Counted from the stretch's first letter, positions 1-11,484 are shown. The stretch is 64,000 nucleotides of DNA from Argyresthia goedartella (GCA_949825045.1 OX463808.1:23931674-23995673), one strand, 5' to 3'. The notes: generated by a model from the sequence alone, not told the origin. Numbers and translations: made by a program.

Positions 1-698
1 GTGTTGATAACGAGTTTTCTGTTTTACTATGAATGTTTTATGCATTGGGCATTGGGCTTGTTCGGTTAATTAGATATTAAGGCACGGATGTCAAATGCGC
101 TGCGATCTTATAAGAGCCTACCGCAAACGTATAACAGTAAATAAAGAGTAAACATATTAACATACAGAATCATCACTATATTTTACATTTTTATGTCTAT
201 TTAACGTTTATATAACTTTCTTTACAATTCCACAAATACATGGTTGTAGAACTGAATTTCCAATAAAAGCACACGAACTTCGCAACGTTTTTTTATCAAT
301 ACGCATCCATGCACTTAAAATTGAAGTCGCCTTACATAAAATCGCCAATCCACATATTTGGGCCTCTTAAATTTTCGAATTGCCTACGGATCTCTAACAT
401 CTACATCGGTACTTAAATATTCCTCACCATACTTAAACGGTGGCCGATAGGTCGATCTCATTCCGTGAGCAGCAAACAGTAAACATATTTTATTTCGTTA
501 CTATTAAAGATGGAGGTATTAATGGTCCACATTAGTATTGAATATATTAGAAGGCGATACGATACCAACACACAGATATGGTCTCGTGAACTCTCGTGAC
601 ATCGCCTGGAGTGATTTACTGAACATGGCAGTATCATATCGAATTTGAAACTTCCGTCTCAAAATTTCAGGCTACCCTCCACCCTTTACAGGCGCACA
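1..698. other. Noncoding AT-rich DNA, nothing recognised
   Basis: Short stop-bounded frames only. No family motif, splice-flanked exon or repeat with a second copy in this window was seen. Confidence 0.6.
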
Positions 699-745
699 GG
701 GGGGATAAGTATAGTAGACACATTGTCTACTATACTTATCCCCCC
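699..745. repeat. Perfect 22-bp inverted repeat with 3-nt loop
   Basis: Two 22-base arms (699-720 and 724-745) are exact reverse complements around the loop CAT. The arm begins GGGGGGATAAGTATAG. No target duplication or second copy was found, so this is not clearly a transposon. It could be a templated foldback, a foldback remnant or a short hairpin precursor. Confidence 0.9.
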
Positions 746-1876
746 AAATCAATGCCAACCGGCCATAATGGACAGATATCAGACCACAAAGTCCAGAATA
801 TGTATAACTGCGCGAGGAAGAAAGAAAATTAGCCGGAGAAAGTAACTGCATTTAGATCATGTGAATCCTATCTCCCTGTCTCTATTATTTGATCAGGATA
901 GTTTCTTGCGGCGACCGACTCTCGGCACTAAACTGTTACGGTCAAACTGTTTATTAGAGAATAATCATCAATATAAGGTACACTGCTATTTGGTTTTGAT
1001 ATCGGCTCTGTTTATCTTTCGCTCGGGAATGGTTCGGGAGTTTTATGTTCTACGTGCTATGAAGAGCCCGGGCTGTAAACGTGAACAATTATAAGTGTAA
1101 TACTAACGTTTTATTTCTCATACTCGAGTTTTTATGTGCTATTTATTTACGGAATCGTAAAATGCATCTATAAAACTTAGTAAGATTGCAAAGATTTTAT
1201 TAGTTAGGTACAATGTCTGTTCTGATGTTTAGATACATGTGTTTAGAAAAAAATTCCCGCTCTAATTAACATACCTACCATATTTGTCTATATCTACCTA
1301 TACATACTACTATCTATATTATTTGTAATTGATCTTTAAAGGTAATTCAAAATTATGGTTAAAGGCTCTTAATTCGAAGAACAATAAATTCGATTCAAGA
1401 GATCCAAGATAAGATAACATTCCGTCGTGCTCGTAAGTGCGCATGCGCAGCGCACCAAACATACATAGTAAAAGAGCGTATTAAAAGGATGCCCATATGT
1501 ACTTACGAGAATTCTTGTTTGCGATACTTACGGCGTGTGTGGTATACCAATTAAACCTCTTTCGTTAATTTATTTCATCTGTTAACATAAAAATTGACAG
1601 CTCTTTGTATTAACTAACTATCGGATGATCAATCAGTGTTTTTTGTTTATATTTGATTGGCTGCAAATGTTAAGGCTGTTCCGATTACCGCAAATTCCTG
1701 CGACATTTAAGATTCCCCCATAATTTAGAATTATTTTGATTAGCAGAATTCTTAGTACTGGTTGGGATTAATAGCTGATTATGTAATATATGATAAGTAG
1801 TTCAATAATAGGTAGGTACTGCAATATATTATTATGGACCGATTTAATTAAATCCGGTTTCCAATATGAATTAATA
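746..1876. other. Noncoding AT-rich DNA, nothing recognised
   Basis: No coding motif is visible. The frame at 861-1094 has no recognisable domain and no GC3 bias, and I regard it as chance. Confidence 0.6.
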
Positions 1877-2420
1877 CTAGTGGTTCTGTGAGAACGGTAG
1901 ACCTAGCTTGTTTAAAATTTCAAGCTTATATATCTGCTAGAAGTATAGGTACATTAGAATTTTGATGATCGATGATGATTCAGTCAGTGACAAAATGACG
2001 AAACTTTCAACTACTGTCGTTTCCAATTTATTTGTTCAAATTGACTGAAAATTTGCCTATTTAAATTGTTGTCTATCGGTCACAGAAAATGCATGTGTCT
2101 TGCTATATCTACACCATGGGGGGTCGAAAATATTTTGTTTTTTTTTCACATCTTGTTTAGAATGAAGTCCTTAGTGTGCCTCACAAATTTTATTGAAATC
2201 CGTCGATAAATAACGCTACACGAAACATCCCTCCCTTCCCCCCAAATTTTCACCCCAATCAAAAATTGCGATCGACTAAAATGTTTAATGAAATCAAAGA
2301 ACTTGTGTCCCAATTTACGTCATCGAAAATGCGACCTGGACAGACGGACAACAGCATCAACACCAAAAGGCCAATCACGAAACTAAACGCTTCGCTCGCT
2401 CGGTCAATTATAACCGGAAA
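1877..2420 (+). repeat. Interspersed repeat family A, copy 1
   Basis: Starts CTAGTGGTTCTGTGAGAAC and matches 58119-58808 over most of its length. Shared blocks include the stretch with GATGATCGATG, the CCTTAGTGTGCCTC block and the CAATCAAAAATYGCGATCGA block. Its right part also matches 35143-35396 on the other strand, including the GCTTCGCTCGCTCGGTCAAT end. Three copies show it is a dispersed element. No coding domain or terminal repeat identifies its class. Short frames inside it should not be annotated as genes. Confidence 0.8.
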
Positions 2421-2799
2421 AAACATACAGTGGTACCTATACATATAGTTTATGTGGTCATGACCTGACCAGAATAGGAACTACCACAAATGTTGCGCCG
2501 AAATGTATCTCTAATTGGACAATCGCCATAAAACGCTGTCGCCATATTGGATCCTCCAAAACTCCAAACACTCAATTTGCTCTGACAAAGAGTTTGTAAA
2601 AAACGGCCCGCCTGTGTAACACAATATTGTACCGCGAAAGAACATAAAAATCTTTGGGCTATTAGATTTCATCGTACCTGACTGCCAGCGACATTTTTAT
2701 TATTTCCATTCGGACGATGTGTGCGCCCGCGTCCACTCACACGCACTCAACCGCAGCGACAATCGTAGGAAGAAACTAATGTGCTAAGTAACAAAACAT
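2421..2799. other. Noncoding, nothing recognised
   Basis: No domain, repeat partner or splice-flanked frame was seen. Confidence 0.5.
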
Positions 2800-3120
2800 A
2801 ATTCACCGAGTTAAAAACTTAAAAACAACGGACTTCAAGTTCAAGGGTCATCTGTGCATAATTTTTGTTTTTGTTGATTTTAGAAAAAAAACGCTCAAAC
2901 AATTTTGATAAAATTCATATGGGACCAACTCTGAATCATAAGATGTATGGCTTATAAAATAAATAAGATTAAAAAAAAAAAAAAAAACTCTGAATTATGA
3001 CCTACCAATCAAAATAAGAATCATTAAAATCGATTCATAATTGACGGAGTCATCGCGTAACAAACATACAAAAAAACAGTCGAATTGAGAACCTCCTCAT
3101 TTTTGAAGTCGGTTCGAAAA
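2800..3120 (-). repeat. Interspersed repeat family D (CTTCAAAAA..GAGGTTCTCAATTC), copy 1
   Basis: Read on the minus strand it begins with a CCGACTTCAAAAATGAGG block, then a T-rich run, then TGTTTGTTACGCGAT and CTCCGTCAATTATGA, and ends in TTTTTAAGTTTTTAACTC. The same order of blocks is found at 6556-6915 and 20006-20360, and its head recurs at 43740-43790. I recall this sequence as very common in lepidopteran genomes. It encodes nothing recognisable. Confidence 0.8.
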
Positions 3121-3139
3121 TATGATTAAAGCACAAAAA

Positions 3140-3334
3140 TCGATAAGTGGGGGTCAAACTCGCACACGAAGGGTTCCATACCACTGCACAAGAACACATG
3201 ACTATAATATAATAATAACAAAAAATAAACACTAAATTGGTTTCGATACCAGATTGCGGATCCGATATCAAACCAATTGCTCCACCGACGACGGTGACGG
3301 ATATCGCGAGTTTGCGATGATACTTTAATGATGA
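3140..3334 (+). repeat. Interspersed repeat family G, 5' part
   Basis: The block GGTCAAACTCGCACACGAAGG followed by GTTCCATACC resembles the start of 38774-39079 (GGACATGCACACGAAGGG) and of 34254-34668. The 3' half with GGGTCCCGT is missing here, so this is a truncated copy. Confidence 0.55.
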
Positions 3335-3977
3335 TGATTTAGTCATTCGAAGGGGCAGTAATATTAAAGACACGTCTCTTGTATAGGGACTTGCCTTGTA
3401 TCCTTTAATGGTTTAAATGTCATGTAGTTAATTATCTGTTGCGCGGCTACAGAAATACACATTCTGTAAAATTCAAATCTCTACCTGTTACGGTTTTTTT
3501 TTATGAGATTTAATCCAACGCTGAGGTAGCGCGAGCTTTCGAAACCTTTCGAAACCTTGTTCACCAATGTACCCTTACTCACAACTGAGCGTCATAATAA
3601 CTCATCTCCGTATGAAGCAGAGACTTGGTTAAACAAGTGGATATATCACCGTAAGATTGTCAAAACCGTTAGTTGATAAACTAATGTGTTTTTTTTCTAC
3701 ACAGACAGATAGTAAACTGTAGAGTACTGCTTACTATATGACGCGTAAGTTGATAAACTAACCGTTAAAACCGTTAAATAGTAAACTTGTTTAAACTTGA
3801 TTTGCAAACGAAATACCAGGGCAAACACTGCGGTAGCTTAGGTGGACACTAGAGGGGGCTAGCGCAATGAAGCCCCGGAATAGTATTCGTGTTAGGTTGG
3901 CATGTAAGAACAAAAGAAACGTAAATTCTAAACCCTGTCGGTCTCGTTTACTAACGCGTTAGTTTATCAACTATACA
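3335..3977. other. Noncoding DNA before the mariner
   Basis: No recognised element. A CACTAGAGGGGGCTAGCGC stretch near 3847 is GC-rich but has no further support as a site. Confidence 0.5.
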
Positions 3978-3979
3978 TA

Positions 3980-5279
3980 GTCAGGTCATAAGTTCTGTCA
4001 CATGTGCAATATGAAATAATTTAGACATGTTTATTATTTATGTAAACATTTATATAGCAAAATGAACTTAATAAAACATAGATTCTTATGGTAATTAAGT
4101 TTATTCAAAATGACCCCGCGATTTTGAATACAGGCCTTTATTCTGCGCGGCCAGTCGTCTATCGCAGCACGAACGAGGTCCATGTCAATATCGGTGGCTG
4201 CCTTAATCAAGGATGCCTTGAGTGACTCCAAATCAGGATGAGGCTTTGAGCAGGCCTTTTCCTCCAAGTGTTGCCATATCTTGTAATCTAACGGTCTCAA
4301 ATCTGGACTGGAGGAGGGCCAGTCTTCGTGCCGGATGATGTCGATTTCACGCGCCGCCAGCCAGTCTTGTGTGCTTTTCGCTCTATGAGCTGGCGCAGAA
4401 TCTTGTTGGAATACCCAGTGCCTGTTATTAAACATGGTATGAGAAACAGGTTCCACAAGGTTCTTGAGGACTGTATTTTGATACACAACTGCATTAGTTT
4501 TTACGCCTTTCTCACAAAAATGTACCTCAGTTAAGCCCCAATAAGAGACTCCCAACCAAACCATGAGCGAGGATGGAAAATGACCTCGTTGGACACGCGG
4601 AATACGGTTGCTCGTTTCTTCACTGCTGTGTGCGTACACCTTATCATTTTGTTTGTTATAGCTCTCTTCCACGGTGAAAATTTTTTCATCCGAAAAAAGA
4701 ATTTCCCGATGCTTTTTTCCCGCGTACCGCTTCAACAAAGCGCGGCATCTCTTCAGTCTCAGGTCAATTAAACGAGCGTCCAAACGATGTCCTGTTTTTC
4801 TTCGATATGCCCTAAGCCCTAAGTCTTCATTTAACACCCTATTCACCGTGGTCCTGCTTAACCCCATCTGAAGGGCCAACAGTTTCTGCTTACGTATGGG
4901 ATTTCTTTGAATTCGCGCCTTCACAGCTTTTATCACTGCTGGAGTCCTAACAGAGCGAGGGCGACCACTTCTTGACCTGTCATCTACACTAGAGTCTTCA
5001 TTGTATCGTTTTATGGTACGATAAACAAATCTTTTGGTTATATTCAAATTTTTCAGTAAATAGAAAATCTGAATTGGCGCGTAACCGCAACGATGCTACG
5101 CAATAACTGCGACACGGTCTTCTTTAAGTGTCCACTCCATATTTAAAAATGAGGAAAATTCTAAAAAGTACACATTTTTATTTTCATGAAAAATTCTTAA
5201 TTCGAATTAAATAAACTTGTTTGTGGCCAGCGTTCTAAATTCAAAAGTTTTTATTGTGTGACAGAACTTATGACCTGAC
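3980..5279 (-). mobile_element. mariner element, maT (DD37D) type, full length (1300 bp)
   Basis: The ends are perfect 23-bp terminal inverted repeats starting GTCAGGTCATAAGTTCTGTC. They are flanked by a TA target duplication (3978-3979 and 5280-5281), as expected for Tc1/mariner. A transposase reading frame fills the interior on the minus strand. The partial copy at 63439-64000 is about 98% identical (roughly ten substitutions and two indels over about 560 bases). 9246-10471 is a much older relative. The family has therefore moved fairly recently, but this copy carries disabling lesions in its gene. Confidence 0.95.
4034..5140 (-). pseudogene. mariner (maT, DD37D) transposase with one internal stop and a shifted C-terminus
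   Basis: Cut-and-paste transposase acting in the nucleus on its own terminal repeats. The natural ATG is at 5140-5138 (MEWTLKEDRV). An amber TAG at 5098-5096 breaks codon 15; the frame is then open from TTG 5047 to 4034. An HTH/N-terminal region with RFVYRTIKRY is followed by the catalytic domain. The acidic triad lies at residues 120 (FSDEK), 216 (QQDSAPAH) and 254 (PLDYKIW) of the open 337-residue stretch. This leaves 37 residues between the second and third Asp, which assigns it to the maT clade. A one-base deletion in a C run (4113-4117 region) replaces the terminal GGHFE of the 63-kb copy with a longer tail. Two small lesions mean a recently dead gene; downstream re-initiation is conceivable but unsupported. 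Confidence 0.92.
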
Positions 5280-5281
5280 TA

Positions 5282-5715
5282 TGTATTATAGTGACTATTA
5301 ATTATAAAAACAAATAACCCGACTGCATCTTTCAGTTTCTTTCTTTCTTTTTCACTGGAAAGGTTTAAAAAAATAATGTTAATAAGATATTATAATATGT
5401 CGAAAAAAATCGGCCATTTCATTATTTTAATTTTGAATACCCAGAGTGTCACTCTCACAGCTGAGACGAATCTATCGACTTTTCTCAAGCTAAAATCCAT
5501 CAAGCCATTTAGACTACAGAGCGTGCCAAATAATTATATATAGGTACATACATAGATACACCCGAAAACATAACCCTCCTTCTGGCGCAGTCGGCTAAAA
5601 ACAGGCGTCAGTAATTTATATTTTAAGTTTAATAATATGTCTTCCCAGGATATTGTCCTGTGGGGTATATCAGTCAAAGTCGTTGGTTTAGTGATTCTGG
5701 TTATAGCGCTCCACA
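5282..5715. other. Noncoding DNA, nothing recognised
   Basis: Only short, chance-like frames. A TTTC-rich pyrimidine run lies at about 5330-5350. Confidence 0.5.
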
Positions 5716-5720
5716 CCTGG

Positions 5721-5979
5721 GGCCCCATTCCGGTACACAATTACAGCTCCATGACAATTACATGACGATTACAGTCAACTTTAGATATCCAAAATCTGAT
5801 GATTTTGTAATCCCATTCCCTTTGTTGATTAACTTAATTATTGTGCTTACTAATTAGCTTAATTTTTACCATAATTGACTAAATAAATATTCTCCGATCG
5901 CCAAATATTGGATATCTAAAGTTGACCGTAATTGTAATGTAATTGTCATGGAGCTGTAATTGTGTACCGGAATTGGGCC
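5721..5979. mobile_element. MITE with ~75-bp terminal inverted repeats
   Basis: The left end (GGCCCCATTCCGGTACAC) and the reverse complement of the right end (GGCCCAATTCCGGTACAC) stay alignable for about 75 bases, down to the AACTTTAGATATCCAA block. CCTGG flanks both sides (5716-5720 and 5980-5984) and may be a 5-bp target duplication. The 259-bp element has no coding capacity. Its superfamily is unassigned. Confidence 0.85.
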
Positions 5980-6261
5980 CCTGGCTTAGAATATATTCAA
6001 TAAATATGTTGACAATGGAGCTTTCCCAGACCTCACGAAACACAGTAGACTGATAATACCTCTGTTTAACTCGGGCGACAAGGGTGACTTCAAATTTCAG
6101 ACCAATATCTGTACTTCCAGCAAAAATATTTGAAATAATCATATTCAATCAAATGCTCTCACAACCTCCGCGACAAATAATACGGTTTCATTAGGGGTAA
6201 ATCGAGTTCGTGTGCAGGCATTACCCGTGAATCTCTAAATCTCATATTTTCTCTACATAGT

Positions 6262-6372
6262 ACGCACAGGATGCTGTCGGCGTTGTTTGCCTACTGTCGA
6301 AGGCATTTCATTGTGTTGATCATGATACGCTACTAATGAAATTAAATCATTACGGAGTTAGAAATAGAGTCG
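6262..6372 (+). pseudogene. LINE reverse transcriptase relic (motif A region)
   Basis: The plus strand translates as GVVCLLSKAFHCVDHDTLL followed by MKLNHYGVRN. This matches the motif A neighbourhood of non-LTR reverse transcriptases (consensus like LSKAFDCVDH). The catalytic Asp of SKAFD reads His here. Only about 37 codons survive, with unrelated sequence on both sides, so it is a dead fragment. The clade is Jockey/CR1-like by impression only. Confidence 0.75.
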
Positions 6373-6555
6373 GTGATCGGCCCAACAAGCGACATAAGGG
6401 CGATCTGGAGGTGCCGGCCTTTAGGACTGTCGCATACTGACAATGCCCAAAGATGGTTGCCATAAGGGTATTTAATATGCTCCCCGACGAAATAAAGACA
6501 TTGCGCGAAACAACTTTTTTATAAACTCAGACAGCATTTAATATAATTCACCAAA

Positions 6556-6915
6556 TTAAAAAATAATAAAACCTTTTTCAAGTTCAAGCCCTAATTCTTC
6601 CTCCCCTCTTCCGTCCAAATGAAAACTGTGGGTACATGAGAAGTCCTCATTAAAACTTTGGCTGCACGGAACCACAAACCAAAACGTCATCTGTGTATAT
6701 ATATTTTGTGAAATTGTTGATTTTCTCAAAAAACGCTAGATCTATTTGGATAACATTTGTATGGACCACCACTAAAGTGTGACCTACCATTAAAACAAGA
6801 GTCATCAAAATCGGTTCAAAATTGACGGAGTAATCGCGTAACAAACAAAAAAACAAACAAACAAACAAACAAACAAAACAGACGAATTGAGAACCTTCTC
6901 CTTTTTGAATGAATT
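6556..6915 (-). repeat. Interspersed repeat family D, copy 2
   Basis: Carries the same block order as 2800-3120 and 20006-20360. The internal A/T run has expanded into an (AAAC)n tract at 6841-6878. The frame at 6650-6868 is a translation of this repeat and not a gene. Confidence 0.8.
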
Positions 6916-7289
6916 TTATAATTATACATTTTAATACTGCGTGACATTTTGAATTGCTAATTAGGTGCGGTAGGTTGTTTAGTTTTAGAAATCACTCGAC
7001 TGTTATTATTCCGATTACTATGAAATAATTTTATTCTTTATTGTGTGTTATTTGTATTATTTCTGTTAAATTCCTGTGATTGCTATGCCCAAGGGCAACA
7101 TGACATTGATTCATAACTATTGTATCTGTAAGATCGTGTAACATGACATTTAAGGCAAAAAACATACTAAATATTGAATACTGAAATAAAGCGTTGTATC
7201 TAGAGGCGGCGGTGGCGGCGGCGGCGGGTGATCGGTCCTCTATTATGACTATTTCACCCAATTCCCAGGCAAAGATCACTGACTTGAAG
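6916..7289. other. Noncoding DNA with a (GGC/GCG)n run
   Basis: A short GGCGGCGGTGGCGGCGGCGG triplet run lies at 7206-7227. Otherwise nothing was recognised. Confidence 0.5.
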
Positions 7290-7422
7290 ATCTTAACCTT
7301 TTGAATACCACCGGCGTTAGCTAACGCCACTTTTCCGTTAAAGGTTTAAAATTTTATTACCATGGCATAAGGTTCAAAATCGCGACCCGTCCCACCTACC
7401 GTTGGGTGTTGAGGGGTTAAAC
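7290..7422. mobile_element. Small MITE-like element with TTAACC termini
   Basis: Runs from CTTAACCTTTTGAATACC to a right end of GGTGTTGAGGGGTTAA, whose reverse complement starts TTAACCCCTCAACACC. The interior AAAATTTTATTACC..GGTTCAAAATCGCGACC resembles that of 13737-13850. No coding capacity. The terminal similarity is imperfect. Confidence 0.55.
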
Positions 7423-7504
7423 AATATACTTCCAATAGCAGAAATCAACGGCGTTACATTGATGGATAGGGTGTAAAAATTGGCGTTCTTCAACGTTCTA
7501 TATA

Positions 7505-8670
7505 AGGCACTTTCTTATTCCTGGTATATGTTAACGATCTCCCTTTTTAAGGTGGAAAAGATTACATAATTTTGTGTGCTGAATATACTTTACTCGTCTT
7601 TAAAATTGAAAGACAAAAAGAAGATTTCGATGATGTAATGTCTTTAACCTTGAACTGATTCACATTTAATACATTTATTATTAAACCCTGGAAACCCAAG
7701 GGTATCAAATTTTCACTTCCAAATGTCAGGCAAGTTGAGATATTTTTAGTGTTAGATATTAACACGTTAGAATTAGTAAATCATATGAAGTTTCTTGGAA
7801 TAACCATTGATAGCAAATTGCAGTGGGGACCTCATATAGATACATTATGTGGTATTCCACATAATTTATCTATATCTTAATATTTTAAGACCTGCGCGGC
7901 TTACGCCGTCGGGAACGTTTTACTAATGCATTACACGAATGTGGCTACAGCTAGGCTACTCCATTTTAGTTACTTTCTTGGTCCTATGGAAGCTAGTTAT
8001 GAGTGAAAGCAGTGGATATGCAAACTATTTTTATGTGACAGAAAAGAGCTATTCGATATTTTCATAATTTAAAGCGCAAAGACTCCCTAAAAAACTTTTT
8101 ATAGAAATTGTCATACCAACTGTAGCCAGTTAATTTAGTTTCGAAAATATAATGTATACGCAAGAAACTTACAACATTTTCCCAAATTAGCGATAGCTAT
8201 AACGTTACCCTAAGAAATAATCACAGGCCAGTTGCGCCTCGGTTAATATTCGCGGAAGAAGCAATTCTTTCAAGGTTCGGTGCATTCTCTACACAACAAG
8301 ATACCTCTGGAGATTTTAAAATTGCCATTTGAACAGTTTAAAAACCATGTAAAAACGATTTTGTCCAAAAAGGAATATATATCGCCAAGATAAATAAATG
8401 ACAAGACTGCATTAGGTCAATCTAACTTAACACAGAACTCGCTGTTAGAAATTTTGTAATTATTTATTCCTGCATACTATTCATAAAAAATAATATTGTA
8501 ATATTTGCATTAGTTATACACTACCAACTTTTAAAAGAGATCTTAAATCAATCTGTGAGTATTTCTTCGTCCTTTTTCTTCCATAGTGGTCCAAAGTAGT
8601 GAAGAGTCAAAAAATTACGGTTGCTAAGTATATGTAAATATTTACAATAATAAATCAATTTTGACTTTGA
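7505..8670 (+). pseudogene. Non-LTR LINE remnant, RT C-terminus plus 3' tail
   Basis: Translation gives VNDLPF, then CAEYTLLVFK where the catalytic YADDT box is expected, then FLGITIDSKLQWGPHID (7796-7846) and a TARLLHFSYF block. This order is typical of the C-terminal half of Jockey/CR1-type ORF2. Several frameshifts and stops break it, and the catalytic Asp pair is lost. The 3' end (8270-8670) matches 51664-52080, including AACACAG..CTCGCTGTTA, CCACAGTGGTCCAAWGTAG-like blocks and a TTTGACTTTGACTT tail. The two are therefore the same LINE family. Confidence 0.82.
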
Positions 8671-8774
8671 CTTGAAAAGATACAGTCCGCTGACGAACGG
8701 AAGGACGGACAGACGGACAGCGGTGGCTTAGTAATAGGGTCCCGTCTGAAACCCTTCGGGTACGGAACCCTAAA
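8671..8774 (+). repeat. Interspersed repeat family G, 3' part
   Basis: Contains the GACGGACAGACGGACAGCGG run, then GGCTTAGTAATAGGGTCCCG and the terminal GGGTACGGAACCCTAAA. It matches 38774-39079 on the plus strand and 14604-14740 on the minus strand. It follows directly on the LINE tail. Confidence 0.8.
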
Positions 8775-9245
8775 TAAAACAGAAACACTCTCGCGGCAGT
8801 GCTTCTCGAAATAACGAACGCCGTAGCCGCTGCTACGTGCGTAGCAGTGCCGTAACGCGCGCTACGAGACCCTACATTTTTCTTGTAGGACGTGCTGAGC
8901 AATTCTTTTTATCATTAACAAAAGGTATTATTTTATTGATCTTTTAATATATTCATTTCTTTTAATAAATTATGTAGCATTCCTAAAATAGTAGACCATA
9001 ATTGTATCACTAAATAATATAAAATTGGTCACCAAAAAAGAAATCAAAAATCACCGTGAAATAATATTAGTCATCTCATTAATCGAAACGGTCACTTAAT
9101 ATAATAATAAGAACAAGGAACAAATATAATAATAAGAGTATCGCAGTTTAGTCACTAAAATTTAGGTGACAGAAAATATTGTTCCTGCTAACAAATAACA
9201 TTCGGTTTACTTTAGCTCATTGTTTTGTATACTATTTATATACTA
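8775..9245. other. Noncoding DNA
   Basis: A CpG-rich patch at 8795-8875 (GTAGCCGCTGCTACGTGCGTAGC) has internal symmetry but no partner that would define an element. The rest is AT-rich. Confidence 0.5.
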
Positions 9246-10471
9246 GGTCGAGCCATAAGTCTTGTCACATACAATTAATAAAATAAATGACACAAAAATC
9301 TCTGTAATACAAATATTTTAATATCAAACGAAAGGTTATAAGATACAGATTTAAATAAAATTTAAACTATTCAAAATAACCTCCCCTATTTTCGACAAAA
9401 TCCTTAAATCTGCGCGGCCAGTCATATATGGAAGCACGCACGGCATCCATGTCAATATTGGCCACTGCTTTAATCACGGATGCTTTGAGAGACTCCAAAT
9501 TGCAATGCGGTTTAGCGCAGACCTTGTCCTCTAAGTACTGCCATATTTTATAATCCAATGGATTCAAGTCTGGACTCGAGGAGGGCCAGTCTTCGTGTCT
9601 GATAAAGTCGATTCCACGGGGGGGGGGGGGGGGGAGAAAATTTTGGTTTTTTTTTTGCCTTATGAGCTGGTGCAGAGACCTGCTAGAATATCTGGTGTCT
9701 CTTTTTGCACATGGCCTGTGAAAGCGGTTCTACGAGGTTTGTTAGGACCTGTTTTGGTACAGGAGTGCAATTGTTTTAACGAACCCCAAGCCAAACCATG
9801 AATTATGAAGGATCGTGACCACCCTGAACACGTGGGATAGTTCTGCCCGCTTTTGTCCTGTTATGCGCAAAACTCTATCATTCTGTTTGTTAAAGCTTTC
9901 ATCGACATCAAAAATTATTTCGTCCGAAAAATTGGATTTCGCGACATTTTTTCCCGCTTATCGCTTTATCAAAACTCGGGATCTATCGAGCCTAAGTCGT
10001 GAGTTAAGCAAATATGCAGTTTTTTCCGGTAAGCTCGAAGTCCAAGGCCTTCATTATATCCTTAACCTCATCTGGAGAGCCAACAGTTTTTGCTTCCGAA
10101 CGGGATTTCTTTGTATTCGCGCCTTCACTATATTTGATCAATGCTGGAGTCCGAACAGTACGAGGACGAACGCTCCTCTGCTTATCTTCTAATCTCGAAT
10201 CTTCCCTAAATCGTTTGATAGTACGATAAACGACCTCAATGTTTTTCATTCATTTTTTTCAGCAGTTTGAAAATCTCAGTTGACGCGTGACCTCAGCGAT
10301 GCAATGCAATTAGTCTTTTCGCGTCCACTCCATTTTTGAAAGCAAAGAAAATTACAGCAAAACCTATGAATTTAGTTTCTTAAAATATTCGTATTTCGAA
10401 GGTCCATAATTTTTTTTGGTTCGCGTTCTAAAATCAAATGTTGAGGTATGTGACAAAACTTTGACCCGACC
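9246..10471 (-). mobile_element. Decayed mariner, divergent maT relative
   Basis: Degenerate terminal inverted repeats (left GGTCGAGCCATAAGTCTTGTC, right reverse complement GGTCGGGTCAAAGTTTTGTC) enclose a broken transposase. TA precedes the left end; CA follows the right end, consistent with a mutated TA duplication. Its length of 1226 bp fits mariner. It is clearly older than the copies at 3980 and 63439. Confidence 0.88.
9367..10350 (-). pseudogene. Broken mariner transposase
   Basis: The N-terminal part (10249-10004) has VVYRTIKRFREDSRLED and RPRTVRTPALIK, parallel to the intact family. The C-terminal part (9567-9367) has NPLDYKIWQYLEDKVCAKPH and DWPRRFKDFVENRGG, ending at a proper stop. 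The middle is shifted and stopped in several places. A 17-base G run (9618-9634) sits where the intact copies read CACGCGCCGCCAGCC. Confidence 0.88.
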
Positions 10472-11484
10472 CATGTATAGTAACATACATATGACAACAT
10501 TATTTAGCTCAGTGTTTGCAATTTATATCGAAACATAGCCCAATGTATAAAGCAAAGTATATATATGAACATTAAGTACCTGAGTTATTAATGTATGTTT
10601 ACTCGTTTTGGTATACGATATTATATTTTTGCGAATACTTATGACGATTCAGATTTGAGATAATGTCGAATAAATTACCATACTCTTAAAATGTATATGA
10701 AGACACCTGTTATTTTTGCTAAGATTCGTTGTCGCATCTGCTATTAAGTGAACATATAAATGGTACAAAATCACACACATTCAGTAAATTACTAAAATCT
10801 AATTTACGAGACTACTACTGTGCTGACATTACTACGGGCTTTCTTATTATGCAAAATTCTGTACTATTCTATTTTATAACTTTTCCCGAGAAACAAGCAA
10901 ATATGGGTATCATAGGCCAGGTGTCTCTTGTCCACATGGCCAAAACAAGAACAGCCAAAGCTGACTGTAACAGCTACTTAAAACACGCACTTATCATCTA
11001 AATAACTTATTTAATATAATAAATGCGACTGATTAAACACCACGAGGAATATGCCACATACTTCTAATGTGTTGTTATACATGCATGCAATGACAATAAC
11101 ATGATGGACAAGGTATGCTATTTATTGCCGCGTTATAAAATGTTAGTCGGAATACCTACTACGTATATTCATACAACTTAACAAAACCGTGGGCACTAAC
11201 TACCTTTCAGAGCCATAGCCCAAGGTATGTGAGAAATTCAGTACGACGGCAACTATTGATTAAAATTATATAGATACACTCTGATATTTAAGATATTCCA
11301 CAATAGGACATAGGTTTGGTCCCAATTTAACTTATCTCTGAGTCTAAGTCAAATCAGGGACAAACCAACCGAGCCACAACGGCTACCGGGCTATGGCTGC
11401 CACAAATCGGACGCGGTGATCAACATAGAACACAGGGGTGTGACATCGAATACGAACCCAGTGTGCTGGCAGGTTCGTCTGCAG
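10472..11484. other. Noncoding AT-rich DNA
   Basis: A 90-codon frame at 10729-11001 has AT-rich third positions and no domain. Nothing else was recognised. Confidence 0.5.

Noticed and set aside
645..1094. Short plus-strand frames as genes
   Set aside because: The first runs through the hairpin; the second has no bias, domain or splice context.
2259..2448. Overlapping frames on both strands
   Set aside because: They are translations of repeat family A, which has other copies.
6650..6868. 72-aa frame with hydrophobic start
   Set aside because: It is the reverse of repeat family D, also seen at 3050 and 20006.
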